Source of the DNA: an uncultured archaeon | GTDB lineage: Archaea; Altiarchaeota; Altiarchaeia; IMC4; SCGC-AAA252-I15 | Direction of reading: 5' to 3' | DNA length: 47,687 nucleotides | Assembly (NCBI GenBank): GCA_902384455.1 | Contig: CABMCB010000025.1 | Span: forward strand, 1 to 47,687 | Shown: piece by piece, positions 39,743 to 45,839 of the stretch | How positions within the stretch are numbered: position 1 is the first letter of the stretch | How the letters are laid out: each line of letters begins with the position of its first letter | Program-made: the position numbers and the translations under genes | The notes under the pieces: generated by a model | The model's database searches: none | What the model was told of the DNA's origin: nothing | The model's input: the letters and a program-made list of their open reading frames with translations, nothing else

Positions 39743-39773
39743 GGAGGGTGGCTGCGGCGCGCAGTTGCCCTCC
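39743..39773 (+). terminator. Hairpin between endolysin and candidate holin
   Basis: GGAGGG (39743-39748) pairs with CCCTCC (39768-39773), with an inner CTGCG/CGCAG stem. A competing pair, GCCACC (39728-39733) with GGTGGC (39747-39752), cannot form at the same time. TTTT follows at 39786-39789, only just before the holin ATG. It may be a terminator or an attenuator. Confidence 0.45.
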
Positions 39774-39789
39774 TACCCTTTGAGGTTTT

Positions 39790-40089
39790 ATGAGTGAAGT
39801 AGACGCAATCAAGAAAATCATGGCGCTGCCACAAGCGGAATATGAGGTCGCTAGGCAGAAGTTCCAGCAGGCGCGCCCACTGTTTTGCCGGGTGACCGAT
39901 ATGTTCAACGGTACGTGTCGGTTCTTCGCTGTGGTGTTCTCCACTGTTGGCATCATCCTCGCCTTCATGGGTAAGTTGGAGGCCAATTACGTCGCCCTAG
40001 TTGGCGCCATTCAAGCGCTGTTGGTGACACACTCTATCGGCCAGGACTACCACGAGAGGAATGAAAACAATGCTCCACCTGCTGCCTGA
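39790..40089 (+). CDS. Candidate holin-like membrane protein
   Basis: 99 residues, GAGG 5 nt before the ATG. A soluble start (KKIMALPQAEYEVARQKFQQ) precedes hydrophobic segments FFAVVFSTVGIILAFMG (about 45-61) and NYVALVGAIQALLVTHSI (about 66-83), and a charged end follows. Location directly after the GH24 endolysin suggests lysis timing. The family is not certain. Confidence 0.6.
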   Translation: MSEVDAIKKIMALPQAEYEVARQKFQQARPLFCRVTDMFNGTCRFFAVVFSTVGIILAFMGKLEANYVALVGAIQALLVTHSIGQDYHERNENNAPPAA

Positions 40090-40195
40090 TTGGCTGGCTA
40101 TTGTTGGAATCTGGATTGGCGCCGTTGCCTTAGCTCTTACCGCGGTGAAGTTTTTGCCAAAGCGGGACAATCCGTTCCGCAAATGGGGATTGTGA
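40070..40195 (+). CDS. Tiny membrane protein of the lysis cluster
   Basis: 41 residues from ATG 40070, GAGAGGA upstream, overlapping the previous gene by 20 nt. MLHLLPDWLAIVGIWIGAVA then LALTAVKFL is one membrane helix, followed by a basic tail (PKRDNPFRKWGL). Could be a holin partner or antiholin; inference from position. Confidence 0.6.
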   Translation: MLHLLPDWLAIVGIWIGAVALALTAVKFLPKRDNPFRKWGL

Positions 40196-40404
40196 TGCCT
40201 ATTTACGTCTACCAGTGCCGCAAGAACCTGGCGCATAAGTTTGAGCGAGTTGTCCAAGTCAGCAAAGACGAGCCGCAGGCAACGGTACCCTGCGAAATTG
40301 GTAAATGCCGCTCTCAGTTCATCATCGCCGACTTGATTCCAAGTCGCACAGGCACACCAATCTTCAAGAAGGGTGTTGGTGGGTTCTACCGTCCAAATGC
40401 CTAA
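40195..40404 (+). CDS. FmdB-like zinc-ribbon protein
   Basis: 69 residues, TGATG overlap. MPIYVYQCRKNLAHKFERVV resembles the FmdB-type small zinc ribbon (M-P-x-Y-x-Y-x-C), with a second pair of cysteines (VPCEIGKCRSQF). Possibly a regulator; function unknown. Confidence 0.68.
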   Translation: MPIYVYQCRKNLAHKFERVVQVSKDEPQATVPCEIGKCRSQFIIADLIPSRTGTPIFKKGVGGFYRPNA

Positions 40405-40864
40405 CGTACCCACAGCCTGCCGGACCAAAGGCTGCGGCGGATATGCAGCGGACCGCGGGCTCTGCCAGGAGTGCCTCAAGAATGAGAAACCGCCAGAACG
40501 TGTCAGCAAATTCGACCGGCGCAAAGAGTGGAAGCACCTATATCGCAAGAGCCGTTGGCGGAACCATGTCCAACCCGCTGTCCTCCGAAGAGACCCTATA
40601 TGCCGTATTTGCTCGCATAATCCCTCTACCGTCGCTGACCATATCCGTGACCACCGCGGGGATGAAACGTTATTCTTCGACTTCAAGAATCTTCAGGGTG
40701 TTTGCGAGCCCTGTCACGACAATAAAACCGGCACCGAGCACGGAATCGGCCGCGAGAAGAATTTACCTCCCAAGCCGACGGCTGTCCCGGAGCCTGGCAG
40801 TATCCCGCCAGATGTAGACTTCACAAAGCTGCTCAACCTTGACCCCAAGAAGAAGAAAGAGTAG
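40397..40864 (+). CDS. HNH endonuclease (phage packaging-type)
   Basis: 155 residues from ATG 40397. CRTKGCGGYAADRGLCQECL is a zinc knuckle; WKHLYRKSRWRNHVQ, RRDPICRICSHNPSTVADHI, DHRGDETLFFDFKNLQGVCE, PCHDNKTG form the HNH core seen in nucleases encoded beside terminases. No terminase is visible here, but one may lie outside the window. Confidence 0.83.
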   Translation: MPNVPTACRTKGCGGYAADRGLCQECLKNEKPPERVSKFDRRKEWKHLYRKSRWRNHVQPAVLRRDPICRICSHNPSTVADHIRDHRGDETLFFDFKNLQGVCEPCHDNKTGTEHGIGREKNLPPKPTAVPEPGSIPPDVDFTKLLNLDPKKKKE

Positions 40865-40872
40865 ACTTTCTT

Positions 40873-41040
40873 ATGGTTCGTTGGAGAATTTATCGTTCGG
40901 CACCGTCTGTTTGGTCTGTTGCTATTTTCAATGGTGACGGTGTCCTCTCGGGATTTGTTGGCACGTTCAAGACTTGGGAAGATGCTCTGGCAGCCTTCGT
41001 TCGAGATGCAACGCATCAAGCGATTGTGGAGGCACTTTGA
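40873..41040 (+). CDS. Small hypothetical protein
   Basis: 55 residues from ATG 40873; MVRWRIYRSAPSVWSVAIFN then FKTWEDALAAFVRDATHQAI is a compact beta-alpha pattern. It overlaps the next ATG (TGATG). No clear ribosome binding site. No family. Confidence 0.55.
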   Translation: MVRWRIYRSAPSVWSVAIFNGDGVLSGFVGTFKTWEDALAAFVRDATHQAIVEAL

Positions 41041-41315
41041 TGGCTGCCAAGAAGAAACCGTCTCTCAAGCAGCTGCCGACACCGCAGCAGGTTCAAGACG
41101 TCAAAGAGGCGATTGACATCCTCATCCGGGTCTGCAATAAGCACAAGTTCGCCGTGGGAGGATTCGTGTTCGGTGTGAAACCAATCATGCTGAACAATTT
41201 CGGCAACACCAAAGAGGCCAAGACTGCGGAGTTTTACGAGAAACTTGTTGAGCTGGCTGATGCTCGCCGGACAGCCGGCGATGTTCAGCATCAAACTGTT
41301 GGACGTGTGCAATGA
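41040..41315 (+). CDS. Hypothetical helical protein
   Basis: 91 residues, GGAGG 7 nt before the ATG, TGATG overlap. Basic start (MAAKKKPSLKQLPTPQQVQD) then a helical segment (EAIDILIRVCNKHKFAVGG). ATGA-coupled to the next gene. Function unknown. Confidence 0.65.
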   Translation: MAAKKKPSLKQLPTPQQVQDVKEAIDILIRVCNKHKFAVGGFVFGVKPIMLNNFGNTKEAKTAEFYEKLVELADARRTAGDVQHQTVGRVQ

Positions 41316-41749
41316 TTGTCACCCTCATTGTTATTATCTTTGTCATCCTTATCCTCTTTTCCGGACTTATCACCGATGTGCTTGCCGCCTATGTGTGGAA
41401 GCGATGGCCGGTCGCGCTACCATTGAAACTTGTCAGGGATAACGTGCTCAAGCAAATTGAGGAGCGCGGCGCCCGCACTTGGACCAAGCAGTTAGAAGGC
41501 CAAGCATACCGCAAGGCACTCGCGGATAAGTTGATTGAAGAAGCGGAGGAAATTGGCGCGGCCGAGGACCGCTATGCTTTGACGGATGAGCTGGCAGACC
41601 TGTGGGAAGTGATGGATGCGTACCGTGTCGCTAATGGGATTCCGAAGCAAGAAATTGAAGCCGCTAGGATGCGGAAGTTTGCTGTTGCCGGCGGGTTTGC
41701 GAAGGGGTATTTTCTGTATGCAGTTTACGGAACTAAAGCACGTCGCTGA
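41312..41749 (+). CDS. Membrane-anchored MazG-like pyrophosphohydrolase
   Basis: 145 residues. An N-terminal membrane helix (MIVTLIVIIFVILILFSGLI) is followed by KLVRDNVLKQIEERG, ADKLIEEAEEIGAAE and LTDELADLWEVMDAYRV, the E-E-x2-E and E-x3-D metal motifs of the MazG-like/phosphoribosyl-ATP pyrophosphohydrolase fold. It would hydrolyse nucleotides at the membrane. A membrane-tethered nucleotide house-cleaning enzyme is unusual. ATGA overlap. Confidence 0.78.
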   Translation: MIVTLIVIIFVILILFSGLITDVLAAYVWKRWPVALPLKLVRDNVLKQIEERGARTWTKQLEGQAYRKALADKLIEEAEEIGAAEDRYALTDELADLWEVMDAYRVANGIPKQEIEAARMRKFAVAGGFAKGYFLYAVYGTKARR

Positions 41750-41852
41750 GGGTTTGGCTTTCTGCTGTCTGGCGACACTACTGCTACCGTTTACCCTAGC
41801 CGTCTGCATTATCTGGGCCGTGGGCTATCTGTATTTGAGGAGGGACGTGTGA
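41718..41852 (+). CDS. Tiny membrane protein
   Basis: 44 residues from ATG 41718, AAGGGG upstream, overlapping the previous gene by 32 nt. MQFTELKHVAEGLAFCCLAT then LLLPFTLAVCIIWAVGYLYL: long hydrophobic stretch with basic end (RRDV). Function unknown. Confidence 0.55.
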   Translation: MQFTELKHVAEGLAFCCLATLLLPFTLAVCIIWAVGYLYLRRDV

Positions 41853-42289
41853 GCCGCAAGACAAAGAAACAAACTGCGCCCGCTGACACTGGTGGGCTTG
41901 ACCTCAACTTGTCGGTTACCGAAGAACTGGCCATTGACGTCACTGCGGCGCCATCGAATGCGCATAAGGCTGTCGAAGAACTGGAAAGCCTGCCGGCGAC
42001 AAATCGATTCCAAGAGCATACAGACGTTCCCGGTAGTGGTGAACCCGCTGGCCTCAAATATCCTCTAATCCTGATTGAAGCACTGAACCAGAGTTACCTC
42101 CACATTGCCGCTCGTAAGACAAACCATCCTGAGGCCCTAGTGCTATCCAACGGCTTCCGCTACTGGACTGTTTCGCCGGAGACGATGGAACCATTCCTGT
42201 ACGAAGGTGTTCAGCTCGTTGACGGATTCCGCGACTCGAAAGTCTGGCGCCCGGTCGCCGGCAATGAAAGAGGGTGGTATGTCGGATAG
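41849..42289 (+). CDS. Hypothetical protein
   Basis: 146 residues from a GTG, GAGGAGGG 3 nt upstream. Lys/Thr-rich start (SRKTKKQTAPADTGG), acidic middle and a beta-rich end (FRYWTVSPETMEPFLYEGVQ). Its last 11 nt overlap the HNH-MazG gene. No recognised family. Confidence 0.68.
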   Translation: MSRKTKKQTAPADTGGLDLNLSVTEELAIDVTAAPSNAHKAVEELESLPATNRFQEHTDVPGSGEPAGLKYPLILIEALNQSYLHIAARKTNHPEALVLSNGFRYWTVSPETMEPFLYEGVQLVDGFRDSKVWRPVAGNERGWYVG

Positions 42290-42308
42290 CGGTATGTCGG
42301 ATAGCGGT
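42279..42308 (+). repeat. Perfect 15-bp tandem duplication at the start of HNH-MazG
   Basis: ATGTCGGATAGCGGT occurs twice back to back (42279-42293 and 42294-42308), giving MSDSG twice and two in-frame ATGs. The previous gene's TAG lies inside the first copy. Confidence 0.9.
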
Positions 42309-42962
42309 ATCCAGGTCCAGGATGCCCCACGGAAAGCCAGAGGCAAGGGCCACGGGCTCTCCAAACTACCTGAACATTTAATTTGGTGTGGCATCAAGCG
42401 GCGCTGTTACAACCCGAAGAGTCATAGCTTTCCGTGGTATGGTGGCCGCGGTATCGGAATGTCTCCCGTCTGGAGAGAAGATTTTGCTGCTTTCTTCAGA
42501 GATGTTGGCCCTCGGCCGTCGAAACAACACAGTCTTGACCGCATCAATACGAACGGAAATTATGAACTAGGCAACGTACGCTGGGCGACTGCCGTTGAGC
42601 AAGCAAATAACAAAGGCCCTCGCCTGCCTGGTTTCATTAGTTACCAGAGAGCGGCTTCAAAAACTGCTATCTATCCTGGTAAAGGCTCTTTTACCGGAGC
42701 AATCTACTGTGCGCTCGGTCTTGCTGGTGAGGCCGGAGAATTTGCTGATAAGATTAAGAAAGTGATGAGGGATGGCAACTGTGACCTCACAGCCGACCAA
42801 CGCAAGAAACTCATTGATGAATTGGGAGACGTCTGCTGGTACGTTGCGCAACTGGCGACTGAACTTGGTGTTCAGCTACACTACGTTGCCACAAGGAACA
42901 TAGAGAAACTTGCAAGCCGACAAGAGCGCGGCACTCTCCATGGAGACGGCGACAACAGATGA
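42279..42962 (+). CDS. HNH homing-type endonuclease fused to a MazG-type pyrophosphohydrolase
   Basis: 227 residues. After a duplicated start, residues about 28-115 form the HNH core: HLIWCGIKRRCYNPKSHSF, WYGGRGIGMSPVW, FRDVGPRP, HSLDRINTNGNYELGNVRWA and TAVEQANN. Residues 118-227 are a MazG-like domain: ISYQRAASKTAIYPGKGSFT, GLAGEAGEFADKIKK (Glu151, Glu154) and LIDELGDVCWYV (Glu181, Asp184). MazG enzymes hydrolyse NTPs and sometimes (p)ppGpp. No start codon occurs between the parts, and the MazG domain begins where a free enzyme would have its start Met. It lacks the N-terminal zinc part of the FolE-fused HNH. Confidence 0.9.
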   Translation: MSDSGMSDSGIQVQDAPRKARGKGHGLSKLPEHLIWCGIKRRCYNPKSHSFPWYGGRGIGMSPVWREDFAAFFRDVGPRPSKQHSLDRINTNGNYELGNVRWATAVEQANNKGPRLPGFISYQRAASKTAIYPGKGSFTGAIYCALGLAGEAGEFADKIKKVMRDGNCDLTADQRKKLIDELGDVCWYVAQLATELGVQLHYVATRNIEKLASRQERGTLHGDGDNR

Positions 42963-43201
42963 AACTCTCACCCGAGAAATTGAACGAGTTCATTGAGCGG
43001 GTCAAAGGGACCACACTCAATATGAGTACCGTGCTCGAAGAGGAATTCGATGTGCCTGGCGGTATTGATGGCCTAGACCCATCTCAGCTGCTAGACATCG
43101 ATAGCGAAATCTTCGAGTGTGAGCGGTGTAACTGGATTTGCGCCGATGACGAACGGGTGAATGAGGATGATGTTTGTCGAGATTGTTTGGAGAGTGAGTG
43201 A
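42959..43201 (+). CDS. Small acidic zinc-finger protein
   Basis: 80 residues, ATGA overlap. Acidic body ending in FECERCNWICADDE and DVCRDCLESE, a Cys-x2-Cys pair twice. May bind a protein partner; function unknown. Confidence 0.7.
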   Translation: MKLSPEKLNEFIERVKGTTLNMSTVLEEEFDVPGGIDGLDPSQLLDIDSEIFECERCNWICADDERVNEDDVCRDCLESE

Positions 43202-43713
43202 TGGGACATCGTGTGCTCATACCGGCCAGGGAGATTGAAGTTCGCACTCAGTCTCTCGGGCAGGAGATTTCCAGTTATTTTGCCGGCTGCGGCGGGCTAG
43301 ACCGTGTGGTGGTGACGTTGAAGGGCGCTGCCATGTTTGCGCAATCGCTACTGCGCTGGTTGCCGTATGATGTGGAAGTGAGCTATATCACTGCCAAGTC
43401 CTACCATGGCGACGCACAGCGGAGTTCCGGCAAAGTGGAAATCTATCCGCAATTCTTCACCAAGCCAAGCGAGAACATCCTAGTCATTGAAGATATCGTG
43501 GACACTGGGTATACACTCAAAGCAATTTGCGACCACATTGTCCAACCGCAGAGGATTGTCATTGTCTCTCTCCTCAACAAACCGAGCCGGCGCCAAATAG
43601 ACATCGGTCCTCACTGGTACGGATTTGAAATCCCTGACCTGTTCGTGTATGGCCATGGACTTGACCTAGACGAGAAGCAGCGCGGGCTCCCGGACGTGAT
43701 GGTCGTCGAGTAA
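43201..43713 (+). CDS. Purine phosphoribosyltransferase (hypoxanthine-guanine type)
   Basis: 170 residues. VVVTLKGAAMFAQSLLR holds the pyrophosphate loop, and ILVIEDIVDTGYTLKA (93-108) is the PRPP-binding motif, here E-D in the order of hypoxanthine-guanine enzymes. It would convert guanine or hypoxanthine plus PRPP to nucleotide. The start could also be the GTG at 43198. In this phage, salvage of guanine released by DpdA is an appealing role, though inference. Confidence 0.88.
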   Translation: MGHRVLIPAREIEVRTQSLGQEISSYFAGCGGLDRVVVTLKGAAMFAQSLLRWLPYDVEVSYITAKSYHGDAQRSSGKVEIYPQFFTKPSENILVIEDIVDTGYTLKAICDHIVQPQRIVIVSLLNKPSRRQIDIGPHWYGFEIPDLFVYGHGLDLDEKQRGLPDVMVVE

Positions 43714-43985
43714 TGCTCATTATCACTGCACAACAGGTCCAGAACACCGACGGCATTTGCGCCTACGTCGTCAAAGCCTTCATCAACACACGACCAATCT
43801 GGGAGGGCACTGTTGGCGGCCACATACGTTCTAATGGTTGGCCAGTTCTCGCCGGCCATATCGCCCGCAAAGCAGGCTTGCAATCTCCTGAAGAACTCCG
43901 TACAATTGAACAGTCATTGAAGGTCGCCGTGGACGGCCTAAAGCACTGTCCAGTGTGCGACAGAATCTTGGGATATGCGGAATGA
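43713..43985 (+). CDS. Hypothetical small protein with C-terminal Cys pair
   Basis: 90 residues, TAATG overlap with the phosphoribosyltransferase. Alpha/beta body; ends KHCPVCDRILGYAE (Cys-x2-Cys). No recognised family. Confidence 0.65.
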   Translation: MLIITAQQVQNTDGICAYVVKAFINTRPIWEGTVGGHIRSNGWPVLAGHIARKAGLQSPEELRTIEQSLKVAVDGLKHCPVCDRILGYAE

Positions 43986-44373
43986 AATCAGTAGAATCCT
44001 ACTTACAGCACCGCCGCACTGTCAAATCTTCGGTAGCACTATCTCGAAGTGCTGGCACGGTGTTTACCTGGCCTCTCCCTGGGAGGTGAGAAGTGGTGAA
44101 GCGCGCTATTGCCAGTTCTGTACGCCTTCTTGCAATGATGACTTTGGTGTTGGTGGGCTCTTGTACGCTATGCGCGAACGGGCAGAACGAGCCCGACGGC
44201 AAGCGCAAGGCCGAAATCATAAGCGCGCTGGCGGCGCATGGTTGTCCAGTCTCAAACTGGCAGGAAGCAACAAGCCAAATGCGCAAGATGGCGGCGGACC
44301 GCGGGTGGCAAACACACCGCGTCCCCGACGCACGAGTGCTGCTGCTCCTCGAACTCGGAAGCGCACACAGTAA
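43975..44373 (+). CDS. Zinc-knuckle protein (C-x-HGV motif) with basic tail
   Basis: 132 residues from ATG 43975, overlapping the previous gene by 11 nt. SKCWHGVYLAS and YCQFCTPSCN match the knuckle of 15700-16104 and 28648-28902. The rest is Arg/Ala-rich. From 44093 onward a lipoprotein gene overlaps it in another frame, so the tail may be partly a by-product. Confidence 0.6.
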   Translation: MRNEISRILLTAPPHCQIFGSTISKCWHGVYLASPWEVRSGEARYCQFCTPSCNDDFGVGGLLYAMRERAERARRQAQGRNHKRAGGAWLSSLKLAGSNKPNAQDGGGPRVANTPRPRRTSAAAPRTRKRTQ

Positions 44374-44449
44374 CCGTTGGATGGCCTTTCTGCCCGCCAA
44401 CAAACACTTGGACCCGCCATACGGAGGGAAAGATGCTGACGAAAATTAA
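44093..44449 (+). CDS. Lipoprotein embedded out of frame in the preceding gene
   Basis: 118 residues from GTG 44093 with GGGAGG 6 nt upstream. Signal peptide with basic start and hydrophobic core (MVKRAIASSVRLLAMMTLVL then VGSC, the lipobox Cys at residue 24). The mature part is soluble (GCPVSNWQEATSQMRKMAAD). It overlaps the previous gene by 281 nt. The layout recalls nested Rz1-type lipoproteins, but the partner here is a zinc protein. Probably membrane-attached; role unknown. Confidence 0.7.
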   Translation: MVKRAIASSVRLLAMMTLVLVGSCTLCANGQNEPDGKRKAEIISALAAHGCPVSNWQEATSQMRKMAADRGWQTHRVPDARVLLLLELGSAHSNRWMAFLPANKHLDPPYGGKDADEN

Positions 44450-44645
44450 GGGAACACTGGACTACGCAATTGTGTGGTCCCTGCGCGCCTCCTCTTCGCT
44501 GTTGTTCGCTATCGGCGCAGTTCTCACTGTGTCTACCCTCATTGCTGCGCTAAACGTCGTGCCCGAACTGCTGGTTGTTGCAGCTATCGGTGGCAGCGCG
44601 CTGACGGCCGCAACGTGGATGTGGCAAAAGGCCGGCAAGTTGTGA
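44433..44645 (+). CDS. Small two-helix membrane protein
   Basis: 70 residues, GGAGGG 4 nt before the ATG. Two hydrophobic segments: SSLLFAIGAVLTVSTLIAAL (about 20-39) and ELLVVAAIGGSALTAATWMW (about 44-63), short basic end. It overlaps the lipoprotein end by 17 nt. Could act with it at the membrane. Confidence 0.68.
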   Translation: MLTKIKGTLDYAIVWSLRASSSLLFAIGAVLTVSTLIAALNVVPELLVVAAIGGSALTAATWMWQKAGKL

Positions 44646-45079
44646 AGGAAATCGTTGGCAATCTATGGCGCTATTACGGGCGGCCAAACATCGTCATCTG
44701 TATCACCACGAATTGTTTCGTGAAGAGAGATGGTTCCGCTGTGATGGGGCGAGGAGGCGCCGCAGAGGCGCGTAGTTACGTGCCAGGCATCGCCAAGATG
44801 CTAGGCGACCATATCCGAACGAATGGCGAGCTGGCAGGTTTCCTTACTCCGCAGGTGATTGCTTTCCCTGTTAAGCACGTTTGGTATGAGAAGGCAGACC
44901 TGGAACTTATTCGTAGTTCCGCGCACTGGCTTGGACAAATTGCCGCCAAGCGCAGCCAAAGTAATCTTTTCATTCTTCCTCGCCCTGGTTGTGGGAACGG
45001 CCACCTCTCCTATAGCGACGTGCGCCCGATTTTGGTAGACTTATTGCCGGACAATGTCTACGTGATTGACTTCGCATAA
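44642..45079 (+). CDS. Macro-domain protein (ADP-ribose binding/processing)
   Basis: 145 residues from GTG 44642, GTGA overlap. PNIVICITTNCFVKRDGSAV then MGRGGAAEARSYVP is the ligand-binding start of Appr-1-p-type macro domains. FILPRPGCGNGHLSYSDVRP then ILVDLL is the phosphate-binding loop. Macro domains bind or cleave ADP-ribose. A phage copy could remove ADP-ribose placed by host defence or by toxin systems; activity is not shown by sequence. Confidence 0.78.
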   Translation: MKEIVGNLWRYYGRPNIVICITTNCFVKRDGSAVMGRGGAAEARSYVPGIAKMLGDHIRTNGELAGFLTPQVIAFPVKHVWYEKADLELIRSSAHWLGQIAAKRSQSNLFILPRPGCGNGHLSYSDVRPILVDLLPDNVYVIDFA

Positions 45080-45089
45080 AGGCTGGTAA

Positions 45090-45308
45090 ATGGCTTCTAT
45101 CAGAACGAAATGGGTGAAGCTGCAACTGAAAGCTGTTCGTGAACAGGCTAGCAGGCTCCGTGAAGAGCGCGAATCTCTTGTAAAGACTTACGAGCAGCAA
45201 CTCACATTGCTTGAAGAACGACGCAAACAACTTGCGCAGGAATGCCCACACGATAACATGCTATACGGCCTCTACAACCAGTGTGCCGATTGTGGGGAGT
45301 GGTTTTGA
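45090..45308 (+). CDS. Coiled-coil protein with C-terminal zinc knuckle
   Basis: 72 residues, AAAGG before the ATG. QLKAVREQASRLREERESLV then KTYEQQLTLLEERRKQLAQE is a long coiled coil; CPHDNMLYGLYNQCADCGEW gives a zinc end. TGATG overlap with the next gene. Confidence 0.68.
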   Translation: MASIRTKWVKLQLKAVREQASRLREERESLVKTYEQQLTLLEERRKQLAQECPHDNMLYGLYNQCADCGEWF

Positions 45309-45418
45309 TGGCGCCCGAACTTAATCCATACGAGGAATTGGACAACGGCATTCGCTTTATCGTGATGTTTTGTATCATCGTCTTCGCCGTGGTCATGGCC
45401 TTGACTGGTGGAAAATAA
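45308..45418 (+). CDS. Tiny membrane protein
   Basis: 36 residues, TGATG overlap and a TAATG overlap at the end. MAPELNPYEELDNGIRFIVM then FCIIVFAVVMALTGGK: acidic start, one membrane helix. Function unknown. Confidence 0.58.
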   Translation: MAPELNPYEELDNGIRFIVMFCIIVFAVVMALTGGK

Positions 45419-45570
45419 TGGAATGGAATGAGTTCTTCCGGATGGTTGCCTCCTGCAACGATTGCAGCGAGAAGCTGGGATTCTGCGGACACCACCAGGA
45501 ACAGTACGATAAGAAGAAAACGGCCGAGGAGTGGGGACGGTCGCGGTTCCCTGAAGGTGCTGAAGTATGA
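45418..45570 (+). CDS. Small Cys/His-rich protein
   Basis: 50 residues, TAATG overlap. FRMVASCNDCSEKLGFCGHH has two Cys pairs and His-His, a likely zinc site; charged end. ATGA overlap with the next gene. Confidence 0.58.
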   Translation: MEWNEFFRMVASCNDCSEKLGFCGHHQEQYDKKKTAEEWGRSRFPEGAEV

Positions 45571-45839
45571 CGTATCACCACAGCCTTTCACTTGGTGACG
45601 ACCGTGAGCCGCAGGTTTTCCGCACTGGCGCGCCAGTTTACAACGGCATCACTGGCGCTCAGATAGAGCACGTTGCTCAACAGATGCATAAGGATTACCG
45701 CGCAGCGTTCAAGGCGCTACACCGCGGCGGACTTGTCCACACATCAACAGCGCAGAGTCACGACCACGGATGGTCAAACTGCCATCGTAAGCAATACTTC
45801 CTGCGGCGAGCCCGAAAGCGCCTGGAAGGCGAGCTGTGA
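45567..45839 (+). CDS. Hypothetical protein
   Basis: 90 residues, ATGA overlap. RDAA-like helical middle (HVAQQMHKDYRAAFKALHRG) and a basic end (RKQYFLRRARKRLEGEL). No family recognised; the start is supported only by coupling. Confidence 0.58.
   Translation: MTYHHSLSLGDDREPQVFRTGAPVYNGITGAQIEHVAQQMHKDYRAAFKALHRGGLVHTSTAQSHDHGWSNCHRKQYFLRRARKRLEGEL

Noticed and set aside
40397..40864. Homing-type membership for the HNH at 40397
   Set aside because: Its core (WKxLY, ADHI, DHRGD, PCHDNKTG) is the packaging-associated HNH type, distinct from the HSxDR/RWAT type of the three homing-like proteins.
43982..44089. 35-codon ORF between zinc protein and lipoprotein
   Set aside because: It overlaps the C-x-HGV zinc-knuckle frame, which has family support, and has no clear start signal.
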